A stretch of DNA of 12,041 nt. It comes from DASTPP01 sp035762175 (lineage in GTDB: Bacteria > Myxococcota_A > Polyangia > Polyangiales > Polyangiaceae). Positions 1-6,947 of the stretch are shown here, one piece after another. The stretch lies in assembly GCA_035762175.1 (NCBI GenBank), contig DASTPP010000092.1, positions 1 to 12,041 of the forward strand. The letters are read 5' to 3'. The notes beneath the pieces are model-generated. The model ran no database searches, was not told where the DNA came from, and saw nothing but the letters and a program-made list of their open reading frames with translations. How positions within the stretch are numbered: position 1 is the stretch's first letter; the number at the start of each line of letters is the position of its first letter. The translations under genes and the position numbers were made by a program.

Positions 1-1567
1 ACCAGGGCAGGGCGATGCGGGCGGGGGCGCGGACCTCGAAGTCGAGGCGCAGCGAGGCGGTGGCGTGGCCGACCAGCTCGACGACGCGGGTGGCCAGGCC
101 CTTGTGCGGGTCGACCGACCAGCCGTCGGCCTCGCGGACGCTGATCTCGACGTCGCTGCGGTCGCTGATGGGGACGCGCTCGTTGACGATGACGCGGCGC
201 GGGGTGCTGTCGAGGCTCGAGAGGTAGAGCCGGACGGTGACGCGGACGATCTGGGTGCCGATGACGGGGACGGTGTCGCGGTCGGTGAAGCGCTCGCGCC
301 GGACGCGCAGGCCCTCGTCGGGGCCGAAGCCGATGTCGAAGGGCTCGCCGGCGGCGACGAAGGGCACGCTGGTCAGGCCGACGAGGCTCGACTCGCGGGC
401 GGCGCGCACGGGGCCGGCGAGCAGGGGCGAGCCGCCGGGCAGGGCGGTGGTGGCGCGGACGTGGGCGACCGAGGCCCGCTCGGGCATCAGCACACGCTCG
501 ACCTGGGCGCGGGCGCGCTGGGCGACGAGCTCGACGCGCCGGGGGCGGCCGTCGGAGGGCAGGGTGACGGGGCGGGGGGCGTTCCAGACGAGGGGCTCGC
601 CGCCGTCGTCGACGCCGGGCATGTCGTCGAGCGGGCGCTGGGGGGCGCGCTCGAGGCCGGCGAAGGTGATCTCGTCTTCGCGCCCGTCGAGCACGGCGCG
701 CTCGGCGTCGGCGTGCCGGCGCACGCGCAGCACGTCGTCGCGCAGCATCGGCGCGCTGGCGGCGCGGGCGGGGCGCGCGGTCGAGAACGAGAGGGGCACG
801 TCGTCCCAGGCCTCGCCCGTCTGCTGCCAGGCCGTCGCCCAGGTGGTCCACTCGACCCAGAGCCCGTCGCGGTGGGCGACGAGGCGCGCGCCGTGCTCGG
901 GGCGCCAGAGGGCGCAGGGCACGAAGTAGCGCAGCTCGACGTCGGTCTCGTCGGGGGGGCCCTCGAGCTGCAGCTCGAGCCGCGCCTCGACCCCGGGGTT
1001 GGCGGCCTGCGCGTCGCGCACGCGCGCCGCGGCCTGCTCGAGCCGCTCGCGCGCGGCCTCGACGGCCGCGAGCCGCTCGCTGAGCGCGTCGGAGGTGCGC
1101 CTCAGGGCGTCGTCCGTCAGGTCGTAGGCGCGGCGGAAGGCGCGCCGGCGGTCGGGGGCGGCGAGGCCGCGGGGCACCTGCGAGAGCGACTCGACCCACT
1201 GCGCGAGCAGGGCGCCGTGGCGGGCGAGGCCGGCCTCGGCGCGCCGGAGCGCGGCCTCGGCGGTCGCGAGGGCGCGGCGCGCGAGCTCGAGCTCGCGCTC
1301 GAGGGGGCCCCCGCTCTCGCGCGGGCCCTTGCGCACCTGCCGCAGGATGCGCACGCCGGCGACGCGGCGCGGGCCGCGCAGGGCGCGGGCGCGCACGCTC
1401 GCGTCGTCGATGAGCGGCGAGACGCCCTCGACGCTCACCCACTCGGAGAGGGCCGAGAGCGTGACGACCCGCGTGACCTCGGCCCGGTCTTCGAAGAGCG
1501 TCACGCGCGCGACGCGCCCGCGCAGGCTCGGCCGCGAGGGGGCCCAGGACGAGTCGTCAGGGTTCAC
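1..1567 (-). CDS. DUF4140/DUF4139 (MuiA-family) protein, 3' end cut by window edge
   Basis: 522 codons are visible with no stop. The start is GTG at 1567, chosen because a GGAGG site (1580-1576) lies 8 nt upstream; the gene overlaps the end of the upstream DUF4139 gene by 11 bp. Residues 18-62 (GRVARVTLFEDRAEVTRVV...) match the N-terminal DUF4140 strand pattern. Residues about 88-188 are two charged Ala/Arg/Glu-rich helical stretches, probably a coiled coil. Residues about 198-522 are DUF4139: WRPEHGARL, then ETGEAWDDVPLSFSTARP-like residues at 249-266, then a beta-rich C-terminus with VNERVPISDRSDVEI (461-475). No signal peptide is seen, so the protein is probably cytoplasmic. The family is known as 'mucoidy inhibitor MuiA-like', but its biochemical activity is unknown. 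From family alignment the visible part is probably nearly complete. It is a diverged paralog of its upstream neighbour and is probably translationally coupled to it. Confidence 0.88.
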   Translation of the reverse strand, partial: MNPDDSSWAPSRPSLRGRVARVTLFEDRAEVTRVVTLSALSEWVSVEGVSPLIDDASVRARALRGPRRVAGVRILRQVRKGPRESGGPLERELELARRALATAEAALRRAEAGLARHGALLAQWVESLSQVPRGLAAPDRRRAFRRAYDLTDDALRRTSDALSERLAAVEAARERLEQAAARVRDAQAANPGVEARLELQLEGPPDETDVELRYFVPCALWRPEHGARLVAHRDGLWVEWTTWATAWQQTGEAWDDVPLSFSTARPARAASAPMLRDDVLRVRRHADAERAVLDGREDEITFAGLERAPQRPLDDMPGVDDGGEPLVWNAPRPVTLPSDGRPRRVELVAQRARAQVERVLMPERASVAHVRATTALPGGSPLLAGPVRAARESSLVGLTSVPFVAAGEPFDIGFGPDEGLRVRRERFTDRDTVPVIGTQIVRVTVRLYLSSLDSTPRRVIVNERVPISDRSDVEISVREADGWSVDPHKGLATRVVELVGHATASLRLDFEVRAPARIALPW

Positions 1568-3704
1568 GGCGGTTGCCTCCGACCAGGTGGGTCTTGGGGG
1601 GGATGGCGACGAAGTAGCTGTACTCGACCCGCGCGCGCTCGGCCGGGCCGAGCTCGACCCACCAGCGCAGGCCGCCGCGCACGGGCGAGCCGCGCTCGGC
1701 CTGGTCGTACGGCTCGGACTTGGGGCGGGCGTAGACGAGCCGGCTCTCGATCGTGCGGTCGTCGGCGACGGGCACGCGCTCGATGAGCTCGAGGCGCACG
1801 GGGAAGCTCAGCGACGAGCGGATGTCGATGGTGACCGTGTGGTCGACCGAGGTGGGGCCGCCGAGCACGGCGGCCGAGCGCTCTTCGCTGCGGGCGCTGC
1901 GGGTGACGCGGACGCGGTCTTCGGCGCCGAGGCCGAGCTGCACGGCGCCGCCGCGCTCGGTCGGCGCGAGCGGCACGGTGGTCGAGAGCGTGCCCTCGAG
2001 GAAGACGTCGACCGGGCCGCCGAGCAGGGCGGCGCCGAAGGGGTTGGTCGCCTCGGCCTCGCGGTAGACCGTGGGGTCTTCGCGCGGCACGCACCGGAAG
2101 CGGAAGGTGACGGGCGCCTGGCGGTGCAGCACGTGCACGCGGTGCGCGCGCGCGTCGGCGTCGACGTCGACCGCCGTCTCGGTCTCGTAGCGGGCGTCGA
2201 AGTGGCCGCGGCCGCCGAGCGGGTCGGTGCAGAAGGGCGGCGGCAGCAGGCGCCCGAGGGCCGCGCCGGCCTCGTGCACGCGCTGCTCGCGCAGCGACTC
2301 GTCGCGCCGCGTGAGCTTGCCGCGCCGCTGCGGGTCGTCGGCGCCGACGAGCGTGAGCGCGTCGAAGTCGAGCCAGGCCGGGCCCGGGTCGACCGGGTCG
2401 GCCGGGGCGATGAACGCGGGCAGCGTGCCGGGCTCGGTCGGCGACTCGTCGTACGACTCGCTGAGCGGCGGGCCGAGCGCGTCGTCGTCGGGCCCCTTCG
2501 GGCGGCCGAGCGGCGGCACGTCGAAGGCGTCGCGGGGCGCCTCGCTCAGCGGGCGCGAGCCGGGCGCGCCCGGGCGCGGCGTCGGCGCCGGCAGCAGCGT
2601 GCCGCGGGGCAGCGGGGGCGGGCCGAGCGCGAGCGCCGCGCCGTGGATCGAGGGGGGCACGGGCGTCGGCGCCACGGGGCCGGTCGCGGGGGGCGGCGGC
2701 GCGGGCGGGGGCCCCGGGGGGGCGGGCGCCGAGGGGCGCAGCGTGGTCGCCACCGCCGTCGCGTCGCTCAGCGCCGAGTCGTAGCCGACGAAGAGGCGGT
2801 CGGCGCCGGCGGGCGGGGCGCGGTAGCCGCGCGAGGGCGCGCTCTGCACGCGGCCGACGCGCAGGGGCGTCAGCAGGGGCAGGCGCGCGTCCTGCACGAG
2901 GTCGGCGGTCGAGAACGCCAGGCGCACGCCGCGCCAGTCTTCGCCGGTGTCCTGCGCGACGAGCGCGTCGAGGTGCCAGACGAGCGCGCGCTCGGCGAGC
3001 GAGACGTGCGCGGCGTAGACCGGCCACCAGCGCGCGCCCTCGACCGCGTACTCGAGCCGGAACGACGGCAGCGCGCCCGCGCCCTCGAAGCGCACGAGCA
3101 CCGTCCAGGTCGGCGCCGAGCCGCCCTGGCGCTCGGCCTCGCTCGCCTGCGCCGCCTCGAGCTCGGCGTGCTCGAGCGCGCGCCGCTCGTCCTCGACGTG
3201 GGCGTCGAGGTCGGCGAGGCGCCGGTCGAGCTCGGCCGTCACCTCGTCGACGAGCACGCCGGCGGCGAGCGCGTCCTCGATGCGCGCGGCGGGGTCGTCG
3301 CGGCGCGAGGGGCCGGCGCGGCCGACGACGCGCGGGGCGAAGAGCGCGAGCGCGGCGCGGCGCTCGAGGAGCGACCGGCGCGCGCGCTCGGCGAGGGCGA
3401 GGCGCCTGCGCGCGGCGGCGATCTCGGCCGAGAGCGCGGGCCGCTCGGCCGGCGGCGGCACGTGCAGCCGCGCGCTGACCCGCAGCGCCCGCCGCTCGCC
3501 CTCGGGGTAGACGCGGAAGGTGCCGGGGTGCGCGAGCAGCGTGACGCCCGGCACCGAGAGCTCGACCGGCCCGGCCGGCAGCGGCCCCGGCGGCGTCGTC
3601 ACGCGCCGGGCGACGACGGCCCCGCGGGCGTAGACGATGGCCGACTCGACGCGGCTCGTACACTCGAGGGCCCCGCCGCCCGGGCCCGGGGACGCGATGC
3701 TCAT
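1557..3704 (-). CDS. DUF4139 (MuiA-family) protein with long Pro-rich insertion
   Basis: 715 aa. The ATG at 3704 lies 3 nt after the stop of the upstream lipoprotein-like gene, with AAGGA at 3720-3716 (11-nt spacing) inside that gene's last codons, which suggests translational coupling. Residues 16-80 (SRVESAIVYARGAVVARRV) resemble DUF4140. Residues 88-125 and 140-192 are charged helices, probably coiled coil. DUF4139 begins near 200 (LEYAVEGARWWPVY, 217-230; DTGEDWRGVRLAFSTADL, 252-269) and resumes at about 500-705 (YETETAVDVDADARAHRV; NPFGAALLGGPVDVFLEG; IERVPVADDRTIES at 641-654; the end resembles the family's usual terminal strand). Between the halves, residues about 286-440 are Pro/Ala/Gly-rich, with an acidic patch DDDALGPPLSESYDESPTE near 406-424. 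This insertion accounts for a length above the usual 500-600 aa. No signal peptide is visible. Function is unknown beyond the family. Confidence 0.92.
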   Translation of the reverse strand: MSIASPGPGGGALECTSRVESAIVYARGAVVARRVTTPPGPLPAGPVELSVPGVTLLAHPGTFRVYPEGERRALRVSARLHVPPPAERPALSAEIAAARRRLALAERARRSLLERRAALALFAPRVVGRAGPSRRDDPAARIEDALAAGVLVDEVTAELDRRLADLDAHVEDERRALEHAELEAAQASEAERQGGSAPTWTVLVRFEGAGALPSFRLEYAVEGARWWPVYAAHVSLAERALVWHLDALVAQDTGEDWRGVRLAFSTADLVQDARLPLLTPLRVGRVQSAPSRGYRAPPAGADRLFVGYDSALSDATAVATTLRPSAPAPPGPPPAPPPPATGPVAPTPVPPSIHGAALALGPPPLPRGTLLPAPTPRPGAPGSRPLSEAPRDAFDVPPLGRPKGPDDDALGPPLSESYDESPTEPGTLPAFIAPADPVDPGPAWLDFDALTLVGADDPQRRGKLTRRDESLREQRVHEAGAALGRLLPPPFCTDPLGGRGHFDARYETETAVDVDADARAHRVHVLHRQAPVTFRFRCVPREDPTVYREAEATNPFGAALLGGPVDVFLEGTLSTTVPLAPTERGGAVQLGLGAEDRVRVTRSARSEERSAAVLGGPTSVDHTVTIDIRSSLSFPVRLELIERVPVADDRTIESRLVYARPKSEPYDQAERGSPVRGGLRWWVELGPAERARVEYSYFVAIPPKTHLVGGNRREP

Positions 3705-3707
3705 GAC

Positions 3708-5477
3708 TTAGGGTGTCCTTTCCGAGAGCAGGGCGACGAGCGCGCGCGCGGCGAGCGGCGCGGCCTCGCAACGGACCCACGCGCCGGGCCCCGAGCGGCC
3801 CGCGGCGAGCAAGAGCGGCGCCGCCGGGCCCTCGGCCCCGCCGAGCGCGCGCAGCGGCAGCGCGAGCAGCGCGAACGACACCTCGCCGCCGAGCGCCTCG
3901 ACGCCGCGGCGCACCTCGCTGTCGTTGCCGAGCCGCTCGGCCGCGGGGGCCGCGGCGAGCGCCGCGAGCGCCCGGCGGCCGTCGGCGGCCGCGGCGAACG
4001 AGGCCCGCGCGGGCCCCACCGCCCAGGCGATCTCGAAGCGCTCGGGCTCGGCCGGCGCCCCCTCTTTGCCCCCGCCCGGCGCGCGCGCGCCGCCCCGGCC
4101 CGCCGCGAGCGGCCGGCGCTCGACCCGCACGAGCGAGCCCCCGGCGCCCTCGAGCGCCGTCGCCTCGCCGACGCGCAGCGCCCCCGCCCACTGCGCGATC
4201 GGCGCCGCGAAGGCGGGCACCTTGGGCAGCTCGAGCAGCCGCCGCACCCCCCGATCGAGCGCGTCGGCGTCGACCACCGCGCTCGCCGCGTAGAGCGCGC
4301 GCCGGCCGGCGGCCGGGTTCACGCCGACCGCGAGCCAGTCGCCCCGCCCCGCCGCCCAGAGCGCCAGGGCCTCGTCGACGCGCCGCCCGTCGCCCTCGGG
4401 CAGCCGGCCGGCGAAGAGCTCGGACAGCGCCTTCGCCTGCGCCCCGGCGTCGCGCCGGCGCGCCTCGGCCGAGTCGCGCGTCAAGAGCGCCAGCGTCACG
4501 TCGCCGGGCAGCTCGAGCAGCGGCGACGCCGGGCCCGCGGCCATCGCGGCGAAGGCCCGCCCGGCCGGCCCCCCGCCCCCCGCCGGCGAGAGCGCGGCGC
4601 GCGCGCGCACGCCCCGCTCGTCGAGCACGACCGCGGCGCGCACGTCGTCGAGATCGCCGAGCAGCCCGAGCAGGTCGGCGACCGCGGCGTCGGCCTTCGC
4701 GAGCGCCGCCGCCGGCTCGGCGAAGGTCGGCGCGGCGCCGCCGTGCCGCGCGCGCTCGCGCCGCTCGCCCGCCTCGAGCGCCGCCTTCACCCCGGCCCAG
4801 AGCCCCTCGAGCCGCCCGCGCAGCGCCCCCGCGAGCCCCTGCCGCTTGGCCACGAGGCCGAGGTCGTCGCCCTCGGGCGGAGGCCGCGTCGGCAGCGTGC
4901 GCGCCACGTAGGGCCCCAGCCGCCGCAGCGCCTCGGCCTCGCGCCCGACGAGCGCGTAGTTGCCGAGCACGCCGAGCGCCGGCCCCGGCGCCGCCCCCGG
5001 CCTCGCCTCGAGCAGCGTCAAGAGCGGCGTCGCGTCCGGCCGCGCCGCGTAGCGCGCCTCGGCGCCCTCGGTCAGCGCCGCGACGAAGCGCGCCCCGTCG
5101 CGCACGTGCACCCCCGCGACCAGGCGCTCGCCCGCCCCCTCGACCGCCAGCGCCCCGACGAGCGGCACGTCGCTGTCGATGAGCTCGGCCGCCTTGATCG
5201 GCAGCCCGAGCAGCGACGCCACCAGCAGCGGGAAGCCCTGCGGCAGGAGCTGGGCCGGGCCCCCGGCGAGCGAGCGAACCTTCTGCCAGGTGCCGTTCGG
5301 CTTCGGCACCACGAACTCGGCCAGGAGCCCCGCCGGCTCGGGCACGGGCGAGGGGGCGCTCGCGCCGACCTCGACCGGCGCGCGCTCGTCGCAGCCCCGG
5401 CAGCCGGGCGCCGCCGCCAGCGCGAGCGCCAGCAGCGGGCCGGCGAGGGCCCGCGTAGGCATCCGAGCGCGTCCCAT
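3708..5477 (-). CDS. Putative lipoprotein of unknown function, first gene of the DUF4139 operon
   Basis: 589 aa from ATG 5477. An internal ATG at 5462 (Met6) gives a more typical signal sequence (MPTRALAGPLLALALAAAPGC) and fits the promoter-like elements at 5487-5515 better; neither start has a strong ribosome site. A hydrophobic stretch (residues 11-23) is followed by PGC (Cys26) and a second Cys29. This looks like a relaxed lipobox with an unusual Pro at -2, so lipidation is probable rather than certain. The mature part (about 50-589) is Ala/Leu/Gly-rich with no recognised catalytic motif. It includes FVVPKPNGTWQKVRSL (55-70), a conserved-looking segment LPIKAAELIDSDVPLVGAL, and repeated beta-type segments such as LGVLGNYALVGREAEAL and GDVTLALLTRDS. 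These distantly recall DUF3352-type proteins, but I do not claim membership. It ends TAA 3 nt before the DUF4139 gene, so the three genes probably form one transcript. Confidence 0.8.
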   Translation of the reverse strand: MGRARMPTRALAGPLLALALAAAPGCRGCDERAPVEVGASAPSPVPEPAGLLAEFVVPKPNGTWQKVRSLAGGPAQLLPQGFPLLVASLLGLPIKAAELIDSDVPLVGALAVEGAGERLVAGVHVRDGARFVAALTEGAEARYAARPDATPLLTLLEARPGAAPGPALGVLGNYALVGREAEALRRLGPYVARTLPTRPPPEGDDLGLVAKRQGLAGALRGRLEGLWAGVKAALEAGERRERARHGGAAPTFAEPAAALAKADAAVADLLGLLGDLDDVRAAVVLDERGVRARAALSPAGGGGPAGRAFAAMAAGPASPLLELPGDVTLALLTRDSAEARRRDAGAQAKALSELFAGRLPEGDGRRVDEALALWAAGRGDWLAVGVNPAAGRRALYAASAVVDADALDRGVRRLLELPKVPAFAAPIAQWAGALRVGEATALEGAGGSLVRVERRPLAAGRGGARAPGGGKEGAPAEPERFEIAWAVGPARASFAAAADGRRALAALAAAPAAERLGNDSEVRRGVEALGGEVSFALLALPLRALGGAEGPAAPLLLAAGRSGPGAWVRCEAAPLAARALVALLSERTP

Positions 5478-5486
5478 TACGCGCCG

Positions 5487-5515
5487 ACGCTACCGCAGCA
5501 CGCCGGGGTCTCCAA
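5487..5515 (-). promoter_or_regulatory. Possible sigma70-type promoter of the lipoprotein/DUF4139 operon
   Basis: Read on the minus strand: TTGGAG (5515-5510), 17-nt spacer, TAGCGT (5492-5487). The -35 matches the consensus at 4 of 6 positions and the -10 at only 3 of 6. Initiation would fall near 5480, only a few bases before the ATG at 5477 but about 18 nt before the alternative ATG at 5462. This favours the shorter signal peptide. The assignment rests on hexamers alone. Confidence 0.3.
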
Positions 5516-5613
5516 CCCCCCCTTCGCCCGCTCCCGGGGGCTCCGCCCCGACCCGGCCCGCCGCGCCGTCCCCGAACGCCGACGGCCCGGGCCCCGCGCC
5601 CCCGCCCGTGCCC

Positions 5614-5740
5614 GGCCCTCGCGCCGCGGGCCCGTGCCTGGCCCCCGCGCCACGGCCCTCGCGCCGCGGGCCCGCGCCTGGCCCCCGCGCCACGGCTCCG
5701 TGCTCGCCCCTCGCGCCGCGGCCCCGTGCCTGGCCCCCGC
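5614..5740. repeat. 40-bp tandem minisatellite, about 2.8 imperfect copies
   Basis: Copy 1 (5614-5653) and copy 2 (5654-5693) are adjacent 40-bp units differing by one base (T/C at 5634 versus 5674). Copy 3 carries about 12 extra bases near 5697-5707, then a 33-bp core (5708-5740) that differs from the copy 1 core by one base. The core contains CCCTCGCGCCGCGG and GCCTGGCCCCCGC. A more degenerate partial copy may precede it at about 5588-5613. The array lies upstream of the lipoprotein/DUF4139 operon. Confidence 0.85.
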
Positions 5741-5794
5741 CCCCGGAACCGAACCCGAGCCCGGCCCCGCAGCAACCCCCCCGGACACCCGGAC

Positions 5795-5831
5795 CGGCCC
5801 GGAGGGCCGCCTCGCGGGCGGCGTCGCCGCC
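5795..5831 (-). terminator. Two GC hairpins after the zinc-ribbon gene, possible terminator
   Basis: Read on the minus strand after the TAA at 5852: first GGCGGC/GCCGCC with a 3-nt loop (5831-5817), then CGGCCC/GGGCCG with a 3-nt loop (5809-5795). Both stems are 6 bp and perfect. Neither is followed by a U-run, so termination is only suggested. Hairpins of this kind also arise by chance in DNA this GC-rich. Confidence 0.3.
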
Positions 5832-5851
5832 GCGAACGCCCCCCGACGCCC

Positions 5852-6694
5852 TTACGAGGGCCCGGCCATGCGCTTGACGTTGCCCCGCAGATCGTACTCG
5901 ACGTAGCCGCCGCCGCGGCGCTCGGACGAGACGTAGGGCCGCAGGATGACGCCCGGGCCCCGCCCGAAGTTCTCGCGCTCGATGATGATGTGCGAAACCT
6001 TGCCCTCGGACACCCCCGCCGCCTGAAAGCGCGCGAGCGCGTCGCGGCCGAGCCCCGCGAGCGACCCGAAGGGGATCTCGTCGATCGAGAAGAGCTCGGC
6101 CTCGAGCTTGCGCCGGTCGCCCACGAACTTCTGGGGCCGCCCCTCGTCGACCGAGCCGTTGCGCAGCGTGTACGAGTCGAGATCGTCGGGCTTCGCCGGG
6201 TTCTGCGCCGTGAAGACGACGTACTCGTCGTAGACGACGAGGCTCTTGAGCAAGAGCCGCGGGCCGAACCTCGCCTTGATCTGCGCGAGGGCGGGCGTCG
6301 CGTCGTGGAAGTAGTTCGTCTTCGGCGCGGTCACGACCGGCAGCCTCGGCACGCCCCCCGGCGCGGGCCCGACCGCCGGCGTCGGCCGGCTCGAGGACAG
6401 AAAGAAGAAGACCCCGGCCGACGCCCCGAACACGAAGAGCGCGCCCACGACGCCGACCAGCGCGAGCGCCACCTTGGCGCCCGAGCGGGCGGGCGGCGCG
6501 GCCGCGGGGTAGGCGGGGCGCGGGTAGGGCGCGTGCGCGGTCGCGGCGGCGCCGACGTTCGTCAGGCCGGTGCGCGGCAGGACCGTGCGCGAGCCGACGT
6601 CGATGGTCGAGCCGCAGAACTCGCAGGTCACGTAGCGCTGGCCGGGGCCCACGCTGAGCGGGGCCCCGCAGGTCAGGCATTGCATCGCTTTCAT
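5852..6694 (-). CDS. Zinc-ribbon, single-TM membrane protein with PepSY-like C-terminal region
   Basis: 280 aa from ATG 6694, preceded by GAGGG (6708-6704) at 9-nt spacing. The N-terminus carries a zinc ribbon: Cys6-x2-Cys9 and Cys24-x2-Cys27 (CLTCGAPL...CEFCGS). A Pro/Ala/Tyr-rich linker (about 49-71) leads to one strong transmembrane helix (about 74-99), then Ser/Pro/Gly-rich sequence. The C-terminal region (about 126-276) has two lobes of alternating helix and strand: ALAQIKARFG...SLVVYDEYVVFTAQ...DLDSYTLRNG, and ALARFQAAG...HIIIERENF...RPYVSSERRGGGYVEYD. This recalls PepSY-like folds, but I cannot confirm the family. The topology suggests a cytosolic ribbon and a periplasmic sensor or binding region. 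It has its own promoter-like elements and is separated from polA by 253 bp and from the lipoprotein gene by 374 bp, so it is probably monocistronic. Function is unknown. Confidence 0.88.
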   Translation of the reverse strand: MKAMQCLTCGAPLSVGPGQRYVTCEFCGSTIDVGSRTVLPRTGLTNVGAAATAHAPYPRPAYPAAAPPARSGAKVALALVGVVGALFVFGASAGVFFFLSSSRPTPAVGPAPGGVPRLPVVTAPKTNYFHDATPALAQIKARFGPRLLLKSLVVYDEYVVFTAQNPAKPDDLDSYTLRNGSVDEGRPQKFVGDRRKLEAELFSIDEIPFGSLAGLGRDALARFQAAGVSEGKVSHIIIERENFGRGPGVILRPYVSSERRGGGYVEYDLRGNVKRMAGPS

Positions 6695-6741
6695 GGCAGG
6701 TGGCCCTCGAGCGCCGGGCCCCGCCCGCGGCGCGCTCGCCC

Positions 6742-6773
6742 AGTATACGACGCCAGCGCCCGAGATCGATCAA
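6742..6773 (-). promoter_or_regulatory. Probable promoter of the zinc-ribbon membrane protein gene
   Basis: Read on the minus strand, an AT-richer island holds a good -10, TATACT (6747-6742). Upstream is TTGATC (6773-6768) at 20-nt spacing, or overlapping TCGATC (6769-6764) at 16-nt spacing. Initiation near 6735 would leave a leader of about 40 nt to the ATG at 6694. The -10 is convincing for such GC-rich DNA; the choice of -35 is not settled. Confidence 0.55.
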
Positions 6774-6797
6774 GGGCCCGGCGAGCGCGGCCCGCCC

Positions 6798-6894
6798 GAC
6801 CGGGGCCGCGCTCGGCTTACTCGAAACCGGCCGATCGGGCTCGGCTTGCCCGAAAGCGGCCGACCGGGGCCGCGGTCGGCCCCCTGAAACCGCC
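6798..6894. repeat. Three degenerate tandem units between polA and the zinc-ribbon gene
   Basis: Units 6798-6832 (35 bp), 6833-6861 (29 bp) and 6862-6894 (about 33 bp) share the pattern GAYCGGG, CTCGGCTT or similar, then CGAAA-CGGCC. Unit lengths differ and similarity is partial, so this is an old or degenerate array. Confidence 0.5.
6858..6881 (-). terminator. Hairpin downstream of polA, candidate terminator
   Basis: A perfect 8-bp stem GGCCGACC/GGTCGGCC with an 8-nt loop, about 67 nt beyond the polA stop in the direction of transcription. It is followed on the minus strand by GCTTTCGGG, which is only a short T-run, so it would be a weak intrinsic terminator. It overlaps the degenerate repeats. 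Confidence 0.4.
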
Positions 6895-6947
6895 CCGAAG
6901 CCCGGGACGACACGTCCGGGCCAGGCCCGCCCCGCTCGAGAGCCCGC

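Larger units (their letters stand above)
5478..5851. other. 374-bp gene-free region rich in C-tracts and repeats
   Basis: This stretch lies between the start of the lipoprotein gene and the stop of the zinc-ribbon gene. The open frames crossing it are low-complexity Ala/Arg/Gly/Pro and have no recognisable domain. Coding is unlikely because the internal repeat has a 40-bp period, which is not a multiple of three. It holds the weak promoter at 5487-5515, the minisatellite at 5614-5740, and two GC hairpins just after the zinc-ribbon gene. Confidence 0.6.

Noticed and set aside
5614..5740. CRISPR array
   Set aside because: The units abut directly without unique spacers and there are fewer than three intact copies, so this is a minisatellite.
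5588..5740. Strong G-quadruplex on the minus strand
   Set aside because: G-runs exist but most intervening loops are 8-12 nt, longer than in stable quadruplexes; it is mentioned only as a minor possibility.
1564..5775. A minus-strand open frame of 1403 codons overlapping the operon in another frame
   Set aside because: It has Arg/Ala/Gly composition without domains, and the real genes in the neighbouring frames carry recognisable motifs.
5477..5788. A 103-codon minus-strand open frame in the intergenic region
   Set aside because: It is low-complexity Gly/Ala/Arg and reads through a 40-bp-period repeat that shifts frame at each unit, so protein coding is unlikely.
1329..5906. A plus-strand open frame of 1525 codons across the lipoprotein/DUF4139 operon
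   Set aside because: It is Arg/Ala/Pro/Gly-rich with no domains, runs antisense to three well-supported genes, and continues through the noncoding minisatellite. It is explained by rare stop codons at very high GC.
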